Assembly (NCBI GenBank): GCA_018269005.1
Contig: JAFDVK010000053.1
Location: forward strand, 298,501-362,500
Direction: 5' to 3'
DNA length: 64,000 bases
DNA from: Acidobacteriota bacterium
GTDB taxonomy: Bacteria > Acidobacteriota > Blastocatellia > Pyrinomonadales > Pyrinomonadaceae
Shown here: in pieces, positions 27,621 to 36,875 of the stretch
Position numbering within the stretch: the first letter of the stretch is position 1
How the letters are laid out: every line of letters begins with the position of its first letter
The notes under the pieces: generated by a model
Told to the model about the DNA's origin: nothing
The model's database searches: none
What the model saw: only the letters and a program-made list of their open reading frames with translations
Translations under genes and position numbers: made by a program

Positions 27621-28862
27621 ATGAAGCGTCGAGTAGTTGTAACAGGACTTGGTCTGGTAACGGCCGTCGGCAACGATGTGCCAACGACGTGGCAGTCTTT
27701 GCTTGATGGCAAGAGCGGTGCCGACTATATCAAGAAGTTCGATGCATCGGGCTTTTCGGTGAAATTCGCTTGTGAGGTCAAGGACTTCGACCCGCTTTCA
27801 TTCCTCGATAAGAAAGAGGCTCGGCGAATGGGCGCATTCACCCATTTTGCCCTTGCCGCCGCGGACGAAGCCGTAAAAAACAGCGGCCTCGTGATCGACG
27901 AATCGAACGCCGAAATGGTCGGGACCTATATCAGTTCAGGAATCGGCGATTTCTGGGCGATCGAGCGCGAACACGAAAAGCTGCTCACCTCCGGACCGGA
28001 TCGTGTGTCGCCGTTCTTTATCGTGTCGGCGATCGTGAATCTCGCTTCGGGCAATGTCTCGATCCGGCACGGTGCCAAAGGACCCAATTCTGCTACCGCG
28101 ACCGCTTGTTCAGCAGGTGCGCACGCTATCGGCGACAGCTTTCGCTTGATCGAACGAGGCGATGCGGATGCGATGATCTGCGGCGGCGCCGAAAGCGCGA
28201 TCACTCCGATGTCGGTCGCAGGTTTTGCTTCGATGCGTGCCCTTTCGACCCGTAACGACGACCCCAAGACGGCGTCAAGGCCGTTTGATCTCGAACGCGA
28301 TGGTTTCGTCATCGGCGAAGGTGCGGGGATATTGATACTTGAGGAACTCGAGTTCGCCAAAAAGCGCGGTGCGAATATTCTTGCGGAGATCGTCGGCTAT
28401 GGCATGAGCGGCGATGCATTTCACGTTACAATGCCGGATGAGACCGGCTCGGGCGCGATCGCCGTTATGCAGCGGGCACTGAAAGATGCAGGAATTTCGC
28501 CTGACAGCATTGATTACATTAATGCCCACGGCACCTCGACGCCGTATAACGATAAATTCGAGACGCTCGCGATCAAGAAGGTCTTTGGTGAGCGTGCTTA
28601 CAAGATCCCGGTCAGCTCGACGAAATCAATGACCGGTCACGCGCTCGGTGCCGCCGGCGGGCTCGAAGCAGTATTCTCGGTAAAGGTCTTGAACGAGAAC
28701 GTTGTGCCGCCGACGATCAACTATAAGACGCCGGATCCCGACTGCGATCTTGACTACGTGCCGAACGAAGCTCGAGAACACTCGGCCGAATATGTCCTTT
28801 CAAATAATTTTGGGTTCGGCGGCACAAATGCCTGCCTGATCTTTAAGAAATATTCTGAATAA
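27621..28862 (+). CDS. fabF: 3-oxoacyl-ACP synthase II (KAS II)
   Basis: A 413-residue elongating ketosynthase. The Cys-His-His triad is complete: Cys163 in 'TACSAGAHA', a His in '[11 protein letters not shown]' and a His in '[13 protein letters not shown]'. The closing '[16 protein letters not shown]' is canonical. It is separated from etfB by five bases, so the electron transfer flavoprotein gene is probably co-transcribed with it. Confidence 0.96.
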   Translation: MKRRVVVTGLGLVTAVGNDVPTTWQSLLDGKSGADYIKKFDASGFSVKFACEVKDFDPLSFLDKKEARRMGAFTHFALAAADEAVKNSGLVIDESNAEMVGTYISSGIGDFWAIEREHEKLLTSGPDRVSPFFIVSAIVNLASGNVSIRHGAKGPNSATATACSAGAHAIGDSFRLIERGDADAMICGGAESAITPMSVAGFASMRALSTRNDDPKTASRPFDLERDGFVIGEGAGILILEELEFAKKRGANILAEIVGYGMSGDAFHVTMPDETGSGAIAVMQRALKDAGISPDSIDYINAHGTSTPYNDKFETLAIKKVFGERAYKIPVSSTKSMTGHALGAAGGLEAVFSVKVLNENVVPPTINYKTPDPDCDLDYVPNEAREHSAEYVLSNNFGFGGTNACLIFKKYSE

Positions 28863-28867
28863 GCAAG

Positions 28868-29644
28868 ATGAAGATCATTGTTCTAATGAAGCAGGTCGCC
28901 AACAAGGATGCGGTTCTCCGCATCGCCGGCGACGAGAAATGGATCAACGAAGCCGACGTCGCTCTGCAGACGAATGAGTCCGACGGCTACGCTCTCGAAG
29001 AAGCACTCCGAACGGTCGAGGCAAAAGGCGAAGGTGAAGTTGTTGTTTGCACGCTCGGGCCGCAGTCTGCGAAGACCGTGATCAAGGACGCCTTGGCTCG
29101 TGGAGCGAACCGCGCCATACATATCGTTGTTGACGATACGAAGTCGCTGTCTGCATATCAGATCGCGAAAACGATCTCCGATGCGATTCGCGAAGAGAAC
29201 GCGGACCTGATCTTCTCCGGCCTGCAGTCAGATGATGCGAGCTTCGGGCAGACCGGTGTCATTCTGGCAGAACTGCTCGGTATCCCGCATGCGACGATCG
29301 TGATCGAGGTCGATCGGGCAAGCCTAGGTGACAAGATCCGCATCAAACGTGAGCTCGAAGGCGGCTGGTATCAATGGTTTACCTACGATCTTCCCGCCCT
29401 TCTTACGATCCAGTCCGGCATCTCACAGATCAGATATGCTTCGCTAAAGGGTATTATGGCCGCGAAATCAAAAGAGATCCGCGAAGTTGCGCCGACGGTC
29501 GAGCCATTTGCTTCCGCGACCAAGATCGAAAAGATCTATATGCCGCTAAAGACGAAGCAGACCCAAATACTTGGGGATGGTGACGCGAAGAAAGGCGCCG
29601 TTGAACTCGTCGAAAAACTAAAGAATGAAGTCCGCGTGATCTAA
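28868..29644 (+). CDS. etfB: Electron transfer flavoprotein beta subunit
   Basis: A 258-residue EtfB. It begins 'MKIIVLMKQVANKDAVLRI' and contains the AMP-binding loop region 'GLQSDDASFGQTGVILAELLGIPHATIV' and the signature-like 'GGWYQWFTYDLPALLTIQSGI'. With EtfA it passes electrons from acyl-CoA dehydrogenases to the quinone pool. It follows fabF by five bases. Its partner etfA lies 2.1 kb downstream, after an unrelated secreted protein gene. Confidence 0.93.
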   Translation: MKIIVLMKQVANKDAVLRIAGDEKWINEADVALQTNESDGYALEEALRTVEAKGEGEVVVCTLGPQSAKTVIKDALARGANRAIHIVVDDTKSLSAYQIAKTISDAIREENADLIFSGLQSDDASFGQTGVILAELLGIPHATIVIEVDRASLGDKIRIKRELEGGWYQWFTYDLPALLTIQSGISQIRYASLKGIMAAKSKEIREVAPTVEPFASATKIEKIYMPLKTKQTQILGDGDAKKGAVELVEKLKNEVRVI

Positions 29645-29674
29645 CGCGAGCTTAGCATCTTCCGCTTTCTATTT

Positions 29675-29705
29675 GCCCGATACTGTTAGCAGTGTCGGGC
29701 TTTTT
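29675..29705 (+). terminator. Rho-independent terminator after etfB
   Basis: gcccgatact pairs with agtgtcgggc (one G-T or mismatch position) around gttagc and is followed by TTTTT. It ends the fab-etfB transcript and so separates it from etfA. Confidence 0.85.
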
Positions 29706-29947
29706 GTGTCGGCGGTCGGGTCACTTGTGCATTCGGCTTTGCGTTAATGGCTAAGCGACAAAGGCGGTTTGGCTTTCTCGCCTACTTAGGGCATTATCGT
29801 TTGTAACTCGGTCAACATTACGACCTTTTTTGTTGGAGTCGAACAACGGTCTCTAGCGGTTCGATCACCATCTCGGATCTGATGAAAAAGGCATTTTCAA
29901 AACGTTGTTCTTCGAGGAATCTTTCTAGTTTGAAAAGGAGAAAAGTT
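29706..29947. other. Leader of the FG-GAP protein gene
   Basis: Together with the terminator this is a gap of about 300 bases without a gene. 'aaaaggagaaaag' just before 29948 is a strong ribosome binding site. I see no repeat and no promoter close to consensus. Confidence 0.5.
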
Positions 29948-31600
29948 ATGAACCTTAGAAAATCCATTCGTGCGGTCACGGGCGTTCTCGCGATCGGTAC
30001 ATTGGTCATTCTCGGTCTTTGGTCGGCGACCGACACAACAGCAAAGACCCCGGTTTCAACAGTTGGATCACCTTACCTTTACAATAACGGTAATATCCAA
30101 ACCGGAACGATGACAGAAAGCGGAGTGGCTGCTCCGACCGGTACGCAATGGAGCGAACTCCAGCACGATACCGGCAATACGACAGAAAGCAATACGACAC
30201 TTGGAACGAGTTGTTCTCTTACGACGACCAATTTTCGCTGCGCGGATGATTTCACCGTTCCGGCAGGCCAAACCTGGACGATCGATCAGGTCGTGACGTA
30301 TGCATATCAGACAAATTTTGCAGGTTCGAGTAGTCCTATCACTGCTGCGACGATTCAGATCTGGAGCGGTCGCCCCGGCGACTCCGGCTCGTCGATAATT
30401 TTCGGCGACACGACCACGAACCGGCTGGCAACGTCCACAGATGCCCTTACTTATAGGATCGGCGGCACGGTTGTGCCGAACCCGACCACCCCGGGAACTA
30501 CCAGAAAAGTCTGGCAGAATAACATCACCGTGAGCCCAGCTCAGGTTCTTGGCCCCGGTACCTACTGGGTCGATTTTCAAACGGCCGTAGCGGCAAATGC
30601 GGCTCATTTTGCGCCGCTCGCCACCGTTGTTGGAAGTCGTACCCAGCCAGGCTGGAACGGTCGTCAGTGGAATGGTACCGCATGGACCGATGCGCTTGAC
30701 GCTGGAAATCCGGCGTCGGCTCCCGATGTTGTACAGGACTTTCCATTCAAGCTTGTAGGTACTTCCTCGAGTGTCCCGACCGCGACGTCAAGAGCTGACT
30801 TCGACGGCGACGGCAAAACGGACGTTGCTGTCTATCGCCCAAGCGAAGGCAATTGGTATCGTCAAACAAGCGGCGGTTTTGTTGCTGTTCATTGGGGAAT
30901 CGAAACGGACGTTCTTGCACCGGCCGACTACGATGACGACGGGATGGCAGATGTCGCGATCTTCCGAGCGAACGATACCGAAGGTGCTGCTGACTTTTAC
31001 ATACTTAATAGCTCGGATTCAACCCTGAAGGGATACGCCTGGGGATCGACCGGCGACGTTCCGACCGTCGGCGATTTTGATGGCGACGGCAAGGCCGATG
31101 TCGCGATCTATCGCTCGTCCGAATCGAATTTCTATATTCTCGGCAGCACGAGCGGCTTGGTCGTGATGAACGTTCCCGGCACGACACCTGTTATCGGCGA
31201 CTACGATAACGACGGCAAGTCCGATGCGATCACCTACACTAACGGCACGTGGGCAGGCCCGCTTTCGGGCGGCGGCGTACTTTCAGGTGTGCTCGGTGCG
31301 GCCGGCGACATTCCCGTCCAGGGCGATTTCGACGGGGATTCGAAGACCGACATTGCCGTTTTCCGTCCTTCGGATGGAACTTGGTACATCGTAAGGAGCA
31401 GCGATTCCCAGACCTCGGTGTTCCAGTTCGGTGCGTCGGGTGATGTTCCCGTTCCGGGCGACTACGATGGAGACGGTACGGAAGATCTCGCGATCTACCG
31501 CGGCGGTACTTGGTGGATAAACCGCTCTACCGCAGGGCTCACCGTCGTGCCTTTTGGACTGGCTTCCGACAAGCCGGTGCCGGCCTCGGCTAACCCATAA
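29948..31600 (+). CDS. Secreted FG-GAP/VCBS-repeat protein
   Basis: A 550-residue protein. The ATG at 29948 follows 'aaggag' and gives a signal-anchor-like N-terminus (about 8-30, 'VTGVLAIGTLVILGLWSA'). Residues about 45-255 form a Thr/Ser-rich beta domain of unknown type. From about 270 there are six FG-GAP repeats, each with a calcium-type loop such as DFDGDGKTD, DYDDDGMAD, DYDNDGKSD or DFDGDSKTD followed by 'VAVYRPS'. Such repeats form beta-propeller blades in surface or secreted proteins. It interrupts the etfB-etfA order and has its own leader and terminator, so it looks inserted. Confidence 0.85.
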   Translation: MNLRKSIRAVTGVLAIGTLVILGLWSATDTTAKTPVSTVGSPYLYNNGNIQTGTMTESGVAAPTGTQWSELQHDTGNTTESNTTLGTSCSLTTTNFRCADDFTVPAGQTWTIDQVVTYAYQTNFAGSSSPITAATIQIWSGRPGDSGSSIIFGDTTTNRLATSTDALTYRIGGTVVPNPTTPGTTRKVWQNNITVSPAQVLGPGTYWVDFQTAVAANAAHFAPLATVVGSRTQPGWNGRQWNGTAWTDALDAGNPASAPDVVQDFPFKLVGTSSSVPTATSRADFDGDGKTDVAVYRPSEGNWYRQTSGGFVAVHWGIETDVLAPADYDDDGMADVAIFRANDTEGAADFYILNSSDSTLKGYAWGSTGDVPTVGDFDGDGKADVAIYRSSESNFYILGSTSGLVVMNVPGTTPVIGDYDNDGKSDAITYTNGTWAGPLSGGGVLSGVLGAAGDIPVQGDFDGDSKTDIAVFRPSDGTWYIVRSSDSQTSVFQFGASGDVPVPGDYDGDGTEDLAIYRGGTWWINRSTAGLTVVPFGLASDKPVPASANP

Positions 31601-31627
31601 CGTCAAAGACCGTAGCAAAGCTGCGTA

Positions 31628-31667
31628 TGGGAAAGGCTGTCCGCAAGGGCAGTCTTTTCCTTTTTGG
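31628..31667 (+). terminator. Rho-independent terminator after the FG-GAP gene
   Basis: ggaaaggctgtcc pairs imperfectly with gggcagtcttttcc around gcaa and is followed by a T-rich tract. Confidence 0.7.
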
Positions 31668-31754
31668 CAAGCTGCCGCAACCTTCGCCGAAGTTGCTTAC
31701 GAACCCATTTCTTGGCATAATTTCACTTCGATTTTCCGATACGATTTTGCGATT

Positions 31755-32729
31755 ATGAGCGACATTTTAGTATTCATCGAGCACAAGAATTGTGTATTGA
31801 ACAAGGCTTCGATCGAGGCAATAGCGGCGGCCCAAAAGATCGGGAGCGATCTCGGGCTCAAAGCATCTGCCGTGATCTTTTGTGACAAGGATTGTCCGAT
31901 ATCAAGCGAGATCGCCGCCTACGACCTAGAGAAAGTGATCGTCGCCCGGAACGAAAAGCTCGCCCAATACACGCCGGACGCCTACGCTGATGCTCTCTCG
32001 GCCGTTATTGAGACAGAAGATCCGCAGTACGTCGTGATGTCGCACACATACCAGGTTCGCGACTTTGCCCCGAAGGTCGCCGCACGTGTCGGACGCGAAG
32101 TTGTTGGCGATTGCATTCGATACCGCGTAGAGGGCGGCAAACTCGTCCTCACGCGTCGTATCTTCCTCGGCAAACTCGATGCGGACGTGTCGCTCGGCGG
32201 CGATGCTCCGTATTTTGTGACGTTCCAATCGGGTGCTTTCCGCTCGGACGATGCCGCTTCAGGAACCGCGCAGAGCGAGAGTCGGGAAGTGAGTATTGGG
32301 GCCGTCAGAATGACCTCGGAAGCTGCTTTTCAGGAAGCAAAGGCGTCCGTGGATCTGACAAAGTCTAACGTCATTGTCGCAATTGGCCGCGGTATCAAGT
32401 CTCAAGAGAACATCGCTCTTGCCGAAAAGCTTGCCGACGCCCTCGGAGGCGATCTTGCGGCGTCACGCCCGATCTGTGATTCAGACTGGCTGCCGATTGA
32501 CCGCCAGATCGGTTCTTCGGGCCAGACCGTGGCTCCGAAGCTTTACTTGGCCCTCGGCATTTCAGGTGCCATCCAGCACATCGTCGGGATGAAGAATTCG
32601 GGCACCATCGTCGCCATCAACAAAGATGCCGAAGCTCCGATCTTCGATATCGCAGATTACGGCATCGTGGGCGATCTGTTTGAGGCCGTCCCGGTCTTGA
32701 TCGAAGAGGTTCAGAAAGCAAAAGCGTAA
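31755..32729 (+). CDS. etfA: Electron transfer flavoprotein alpha subunit
   Basis: A 324-residue EtfA. The ATG at 31755 gives the expected start '[23 protein letters not shown]'; upstream in-frame codons have no family character. The C-terminal FAD domain has '[42 protein letters not shown]', the EtfA signature. It forms the heterodimer with EtfB encoded at 28.9-29.6 kb. A long inverted repeat follows as terminator. The unusual feature is its separation from etfB by a secreted protein gene. Confidence 0.94.
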   Translation: MSDILVFIEHKNCVLNKASIEAIAAAQKIGSDLGLKASAVIFCDKDCPISSEIAAYDLEKVIVARNEKLAQYTPDAYADALSAVIETEDPQYVVMSHTYQVRDFAPKVAARVGREVVGDCIRYRVEGGKLVLTRRIFLGKLDADVSLGGDAPYFVTFQSGAFRSDDAASGTAQSESREVSIGAVRMTSEAAFQEAKASVDLTKSNVIVAIGRGIKSQENIALAEKLADALGGDLAASRPICDSDWLPIDRQIGSSGQTVAPKLYLALGISGAIQHIVGMKNSGTIVAINKDAEAPIFDIADYGIVGDLFEAVPVLIEEVQKAKA

Positions 32730-32765
32730 GGACCTTTTCGCGAATACCGCGAAGCAAGAAGACAA

Positions 32766-32826
32766 TTTGGCCGCGAATTCACGAATTCGGAAAGATTTGA
32801 TTCGTGAGCTCGCGGCCAAACTTTTA
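32766..32826 (+). terminator. Long inverted repeat terminator after etfA
   Basis: tttggccgcgaattcacgaat pairs with attcgtgagctcgcggccaaa, about 20 base pairs with two mismatches, followed by CTTTT. It also separates etfA from the convergent AHSA1 gene. Confidence 0.8.
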
Positions 32827-32856
32827 TTGGACCTAAAGTCCGTGAATTACTAAAGC

Positions 32857-33357
32857 TCAGGCCGTCCCGGCCAAGTCCTTCATCGAGCCGAGCAGGTGGT
32901 CGAGCTTTTCGTAGCCCTCATTAACGCCGCGTTCCATTCCGGACTGCAGCATTCCATCACGATCGGCAACGGTTTGGAAGACCGATTGGTGGGCGATCCG
33001 CGATCGTCCTCCGGGCAGTTCTTCGAATCGGGTAGTGCCGAGAATGACGTGGCCTTTCTCCGGGAGCCCGTCGAACTCGAACGTTCCGATGATCCGTTCA
33101 TTCGCGAGCACCTCGTGATATACGCCGTGAAATGCATATTCATGGCCATCCCGTTCGTGAATGAAGCAATATGAACCGCCGTCGATCACTTCCATTTTCT
33201 TGATCGTCATTGTCAGGTCATTCGGCCCGACCCATTTCGCATAGAGTTCCGGCTCGGTGTAGGCGCGAAATACCAGTTCCCGCGGTGCATCGAACTCGCG
33301 GATGATAAAGAGCTCCTGTTTGTCCGGCTCGGCCTTGATCTCTGTTCTATTCGCCAT
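32857..33357 (-). CDS. AHSA1/SRPBCC-domain protein
   Basis: A 166-residue protein with the ligand-binding AHSA1 fold: 'FIIREFDAPRELVFRAYTEPELYAKWVGP' at the N-terminus and 'LDHLLGSMKDLAG' as the closing helix. It is translationally coupled to an ArsR regulator (TAATG overlap at 33357), the standard arrangement of the ArsR-SRPBCC pairs found in many soil bacteria. These pairs are thought to respond to small molecules or stress, but the ligand is not established. A good AGGAG lies inside the end of the regulator gene. Confidence 0.88.
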   Translation of the reverse strand: MANRTEIKAEPDKQELFIIREFDAPRELVFRAYTEPELYAKWVGPNDLTMTIKKMEVIDGGSYCFIHERDGHEYAFHGVYHEVLANERIIGTFEFDGLPEKGHVILGTTRFEELPGGRSRIAHQSVFQTVADRDGMLQSGMERGVNEGYEKLDHLLGSMKDLAGTA

Positions 33358-33683
33358 TATTTTTCTCCTGAAAGTTTCGTCTTCTCTGTTTCCAACAGAG
33401 CATCTAGTCGGGAGAATGCTTCGTCGGTCCTCTGCGTGAATCTCTTGACCCAGACGTCGAATTCGGCGATCTTTTCGGCGTTCAATGTATAGATCCGCTG
33501 CTGTTTTCGCTTTTCGACGTCCACAAGCCCGGCCTCTCTCAGCACCTTAAGATGCTGGGAAACGGCAGCGTGCGTTGTTCCGAACCGTGCGTAGATGTCG
33601 CTCGCCGCAAGGGCTCCGAAGGCCGCAAGCAACTCGAGGATCCTCCTCCGATTCGGTTCTGCGATGGCGCTGAATGCATCCAC
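33357..33683 (-). CDS. ArsR-family winged-helix repressor
   Basis: A 108-residue winged-helix protein. The recognition helix region 'THAAVSQHLKVLREAGLVDVEKRKQQRIYTL' is typical of ArsR/SmtB proteins. The metal-binding ELCVCDL-type cysteines are absent, so it belongs to the metal-independent branch normally paired with SRPBCC proteins. It starts 'MDAFSAIAEPNRRRILELL', a common opening of this branch. It probably autoregulates the two-gene operon from the AT-rich region just upstream (33684-33750). Confidence 0.92.
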   Translation of the reverse strand: MDAFSAIAEPNRRRILELLAAFGALAASDIYARFGTTHAAVSQHLKVLREAGLVDVEKRKQQRIYTLNAEKIAEFDVWVKRFTQRTDEAFSRLDALLETEKTKLSGEK

Positions 33684-33828
33684 AAGCCATACAATATAGC
33701 AAAGACTTAATTAAGTCAAGAATGAAATAAAGATATTTTCATAATTCTTTCGAACTGTCAGGTTTGAAACTGCCGGCGTGCGGATCTTAAAGGCAGAGTT
33801 CGGAATTCGGAATCCAAAAGTGCCTTTT

Positions 33829-33950
33829 GTGCAAATCGTGCAAATCGTGCAAATCGTGCACTTTGATACATTTCGTGCGGTTTGTGCTTCAAAACGGATG
33901 CGGCGTTTGGCTATGATGAGAACAGGGGCGAGCCGGCCGTTCGGTCTTTG
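33829..33950. repeat. Modular intergenic repeat A+B, copy 1
   Basis: Iterated 'gtgcaaatc' followed by 'gtgcactttgatacatttcg', 'tgcggtttgtgcttcaaaa' and then 'ctatgatgagaaca' with 'ccggccgttcggtctttga'. It matches 45477-45604 and 46641-46768 in sequence, order and orientation. Confidence 0.88.
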
Positions 33951-34023
33951 AAAAAATGTGAGTGGTGAATGGTGAGTGGTGAATGGCGAGTGGTGAATGG
34001 CGACTTTGCGTCGCCTTTGCGTT

Positions 34024-34132
34024 CTTTGCGTTTACGATCTCGGTTTGAAAACGCAAAGACCGCAAAGATCCTAGTCCCCGTAGGGGACAAAGAATATAGC
34101 CCAGGGTAAGGCCGGCTCGGCCGCAACCCTGG
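34024..34132. repeat. Hairpin module C and palindrome module D, copy 1
   Basis: Perfect 10-base stem CTTTGCGTTT (34024-34033) with AAACGCAAAG (34049-34058), then GTCCCCGTAGGGGAC and 'atagcccagggtaaggcc' closed by 'ccctggg'. Module D recurs at 47190-47240 and 47379-47438. Confidence 0.85.
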
Positions 34133-34326
34133 GTCATCGAGCCCAAAACCACATCGGAGCGTGCGGAGCACGCGACAAGAAGAAGTCGGCGGCAAGCCGC
34201 CTCCAAGGTGTTTGTGGGCGACGCGACGGTCGGGCAAGCCCGACCGCACTGCGATGCGGCAAGCCGACTCCGAGGATGCGTTGGCTACGGCGTCCTACAA
34301 ACATGCGGCTCCTAGAGCGAGCGGAA

Positions 34327-34474
34327 CTGACCGCCCGCTTACGCAGGCGGTTCTGACAAGCGGCGGACGGGGGCGTCCGCGTTCCGGCGCAGGCGGTTCT
34401 GACATGATGCGGACGGGGGCGTCCGCGTTCCGTTGTAGGGGAACTGACCGCCCGCTGACGCACGCGGTTCGGAC
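34327..34474. repeat. Cluster of GC-rich palindromes (module F)
   Basis: 'gaccgcccgcttacgcaggcggttctgac'-type imperfect palindromes (34327-34357 and 34444-34474, with a half copy at 34390-34404) alternate with the perfect hairpin GCGGAC-gggggc-GTCCGC (34363-34380 and 34409-34426). The same elements recur at 38196-38252, 47286-47330 and 47690-47760. Confidence 0.85.
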
Positions 34475-34548
34475 TGAGGGGCTGGACCCGCGACGGCACG
34501 TTGCCCGCAGTTTCCTGACCACTGAACCGGCCGTTACTGAGGATGAGT

Positions 34549-35433
34549 TTAGGCTGCGGCTTTCGAGCCGAGGACGTCAACTATCGCTTTACCGATGTCG
34601 GCAGGTGAATTGACGACGCGGATGCCGGCTTCTTCGAGAGCTTTCATCTTCTCTGAGGCAGTTCCTTTGCCGCCGGAAATGATCGCACCGGCGTGGCCCA
34701 TTCGGCGTCCCGGAGGAGCAGTTTGGCCCGCGATAAATGCGACGATCGGCTTCGAGACATTGTCCTTGGCGAACGCCGCGGCGTCCTCTTCGGCAGTGCC
34801 GCCGATCTCGCCGATCATCACGATGGCGTCGGTCTCGTCGTCGGCTTCGAAGAGCCGTAGGGCGTCGGTATGGGTCGTTCCGATGATCGGATCACCGCCG
34901 ATACCGATAGCGGTCGATTGGCCGAGGCCAAGAGCGGAAAGCTGGCCGACAGCTTCGTAGGTGAGCGTGCCGGAGCGGGAAACGACGCCGATGCGGCCTT
35001 CCTTGTGGATATGGCCGGGCATAATGCCGACCTTGCATTTTCCGGGTGAGATGATGCCAGGGCAGTTCGGGCCGATAAGACGTGTATCTCGATCTTTGAG
35101 GTATTCGTTGGCCTTGACCATATCGGCAACAGGAATGCCTTCCGCGATGCAGACAACGAGCGGAAGCTCGGCGTTCGCGGCTTCCATAATGGCGTCTGCG
35201 GCGAATGCAGGAGGTACATAGATCACGGAAACGTTCGCGCCGGTCTCGTTGACGGCGTCTGCAACGGTGTTGAAGACAGGCACGCCTTCGTGCGCGGTAC
35301 CGCCTTTGCCCGGCGTCACACCGGCAACGACATTCGTGCCGTATTCACGCATCTGCAGCATGTGGAATGTGCCTTCTTTGCCTGTAATTCCCTGAACGAG
35401 CAGGCGCGTGTTCTTATCGACTAGGATACTCAA
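34549..35433 (-). CDS. sucD: Succinyl-CoA synthetase (ADP-forming) alpha subunit
   Basis: A 294-residue SucD. The start is a TTG at 35433 with GGAG about 10 bases upstream; no better start exists in frame. The CoA-binding N-terminal domain ('[12 protein letters not shown]') and the ligase domain with the phospho-histidine His247 ('[16 protein letters not shown]') are intact. It interconverts succinyl-CoA and succinate in the TCA cycle with SucC. The sucC gene is not in the window, so the pair is either split or lies elsewhere. Confidence 0.94.
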   Translation of the reverse strand: MSILVDKNTRLLVQGITGKEGTFHMLQMREYGTNVVAGVTPGKGGTAHEGVPVFNTVADAVNETGANVSVIYVPPAFAADAIMEAANAELPLVVCIAEGIPVADMVKANEYLKDRDTRLIGPNCPGIISPGKCKVGIMPGHIHKEGRIGVVSRSGTLTYEAVGQLSALGLGQSTAIGIGGDPIIGTTHTDALRLFEADDETDAIVMIGEIGGTAEEDAAAFAKDNVSKPIVAFIAGQTAPPGRRMGHAGAIISGGKGTASEKMKALEEAGIRVVNSPADIGKAIVDVLGSKAAA

Positions 35434-35618
35434 TTTTGAATAGCTCCTTGAAAACTAAGGTATTAAAAACAAACGTCGAGTATAGCACAGCCGAGCGAAT
35501 ACTGCCTGCAGCGGGAGCGTTCTATCTTCTGCGGAACTTTGCCGGCGGGCGTTTCGTTTACAAAAAGGCGATTGCCAAGAAACGAACTCCTTCGAAGAAT
35601 TCCGGGACCAGGGTAGTT

Positions 35619-36863
35619 ATGCGAGAGGTTTACTCATTTTACACAGACGCCTTTGTGATCGCGTTGAAATCCATCCTCGAGCACAAGCTCCGGGCATTTC
35701 TGACGCTGATCGGCATTATCATCGGTGTGGCCGCCGTGGTCGTCGTGGGAGCGAGCATCTCGGGCCTCAAAACGTACGTGATCGACCGTGTCTCGAAGGT
35801 GCTCGGGTCAGAGCACTTTATGGTCACGAGGATGGCGTCAACGGGGCGAATGTCGGATGAGGAGTACGAAAAGAAGAATCGACGCAACAGGCGTGTTACC
35901 TGGAGCGAGTTCCAATATATTCGCGAAAACTGCCGAACGTGCTCTTATGTCGGAGCACAGGCGGGCGATAACGCGGATCTCGATATGAACGGTGTCGAGA
36001 TGCCGTCGGTTTCGATCCGAGGCGTCACGCCCGACATGGCCGAGATCGAGAACAAGGAGCTTGAAGAAGGCCGTTTCATCACGACACAGGAACTCGAACG
36101 GGCAGCACCGGTCGCGGTTTTAGGTGCGGATGTTCGGGATAAATACTTTCCGGTCGGCTCCGCGATCGGGAAAGAGGTTAAACTTCGTGGGGTTCCGTTG
36201 ACCGTGATCGGTGTCGAGAAAGCCCGCGGTTCCTTTATGGGCTCGCCGATGGACCGGCTGATGTATATACCGATCAGTCTTCACACCCAGATCTTCAATC
36301 GCGACGGCGGCATTCAGGTGCATGCCAACACGATCGATCGCGAAAAGTTTCCCGATGCGATGGATGAAGTTACCGTATTGCTTCGCAATTATCGGAAACT
36401 CACGGGGAGCGAAGAGGATACTTTCAGCCTTGTGAACACCGACGAGTTCAATTCGCAGATGGACCAGTTCACGGGTGCGATCGCCGCAGTCGTAGTGCCG
36501 ATCACGATGATCATTCTTGTTGTCGGCGGAATCGTCGTGATGAACATTATGCTCGTTTCGGTAACGGAACGGACCTTTGAAGTGGGATTGAGAAAGGCTC
36601 TCGGGGCATCACGGAAGCAGATACTGCTTCAGTTTTTGATCGAATCCGCTCTGCTTTGTATCTGCGGCGGATTGGCCGGGTTGATCTTAGCGGTCGGTGT
36701 TGTGCAGCTGATAACGATGCTCGCGGGAATGACGATGACGATCACGCCGGGCTACATCATCCTCTCGATCGTCGTATCGAGTTCGATCGGGGTCGTTGCG
36801 GGACTATATCCGGCCTGGAAGGCCTCGAAACTCGACCCGATCGTTGCGCTTACGCAGGCTTAA
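35619..36863 (+). CDS. MacB/FtsX-type ABC transporter permease
   Basis: A 414-residue MacB-type permease. The ATG at 35619 is chosen because it begins 'MREVYSFYTDAFVIALKSILEHKLRAFLTLIG', the usual cytoplasmic segment before the first membrane helix (about 27-50). A periplasmic MacB_PCD region (about 52-270) follows, then an FtsX domain with three helices near the C-terminus ('VVMNIMLVSVTERTFEVGLRKALGASRKQI'). It is the first of two tandem permease genes 12 bases apart. No ATP-binding protein or membrane fusion protein gene is adjacent. The substrate is unknown. Confidence 0.88.
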   Translation: MREVYSFYTDAFVIALKSILEHKLRAFLTLIGIIIGVAAVVVVGASISGLKTYVIDRVSKVLGSEHFMVTRMASTGRMSDEEYEKKNRRNRRVTWSEFQYIRENCRTCSYVGAQAGDNADLDMNGVEMPSVSIRGVTPDMAEIENKELEEGRFITTQELERAAPVAVLGADVRDKYFPVGSAIGKEVKLRGVPLTVIGVEKARGSFMGSPMDRLMYIPISLHTQIFNRDGGIQVHANTIDREKFPDAMDEVTVLLRNYRKLTGSEEDTFSLVNTDEFNSQMDQFTGAIAAVVVPITMIILVVGGIVVMNIMLVSVTERTFEVGLRKALGASRKQILLQFLIESALLCICGGLAGLILAVGVVQLITMLAGMTMTITPGYIILSIVVSSSIGVVAGLYPAWKASKLDPIVALTQA

Positions 36864-36875
36864 CAGGAGATATCT

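Larger units (their letters stand above)
33684..34548. other. Gene-free repeat mosaic, copy 1
   Basis: An 865-base region with no credible gene. In order it holds an AT-rich ArsR promoter region; the 'gtgcaaatcgtgca' module (33829-33894); the 'atgatgagaaca...cggccgttcggtctttga' module (33911-33950); 'gagtggtgaatgg' iterations (33959-34003); a ctttgcgttt/aaacgcaaag hairpin (34024-34058); gtccccgtaggggac and cccaggg...ccctggg palindromes (34072-34132); and GC-rich palindromes to 34474. Several modules recur at 38.2, 45.5 and 46.6-47.8 kb. Confidence 0.85.

Noticed and set aside
34161..34613. Open frames on both strands with peptides such as MRTGASAF repeated
   Set aside because: They are translations of the GC-rich palindromic repeats and not genes.
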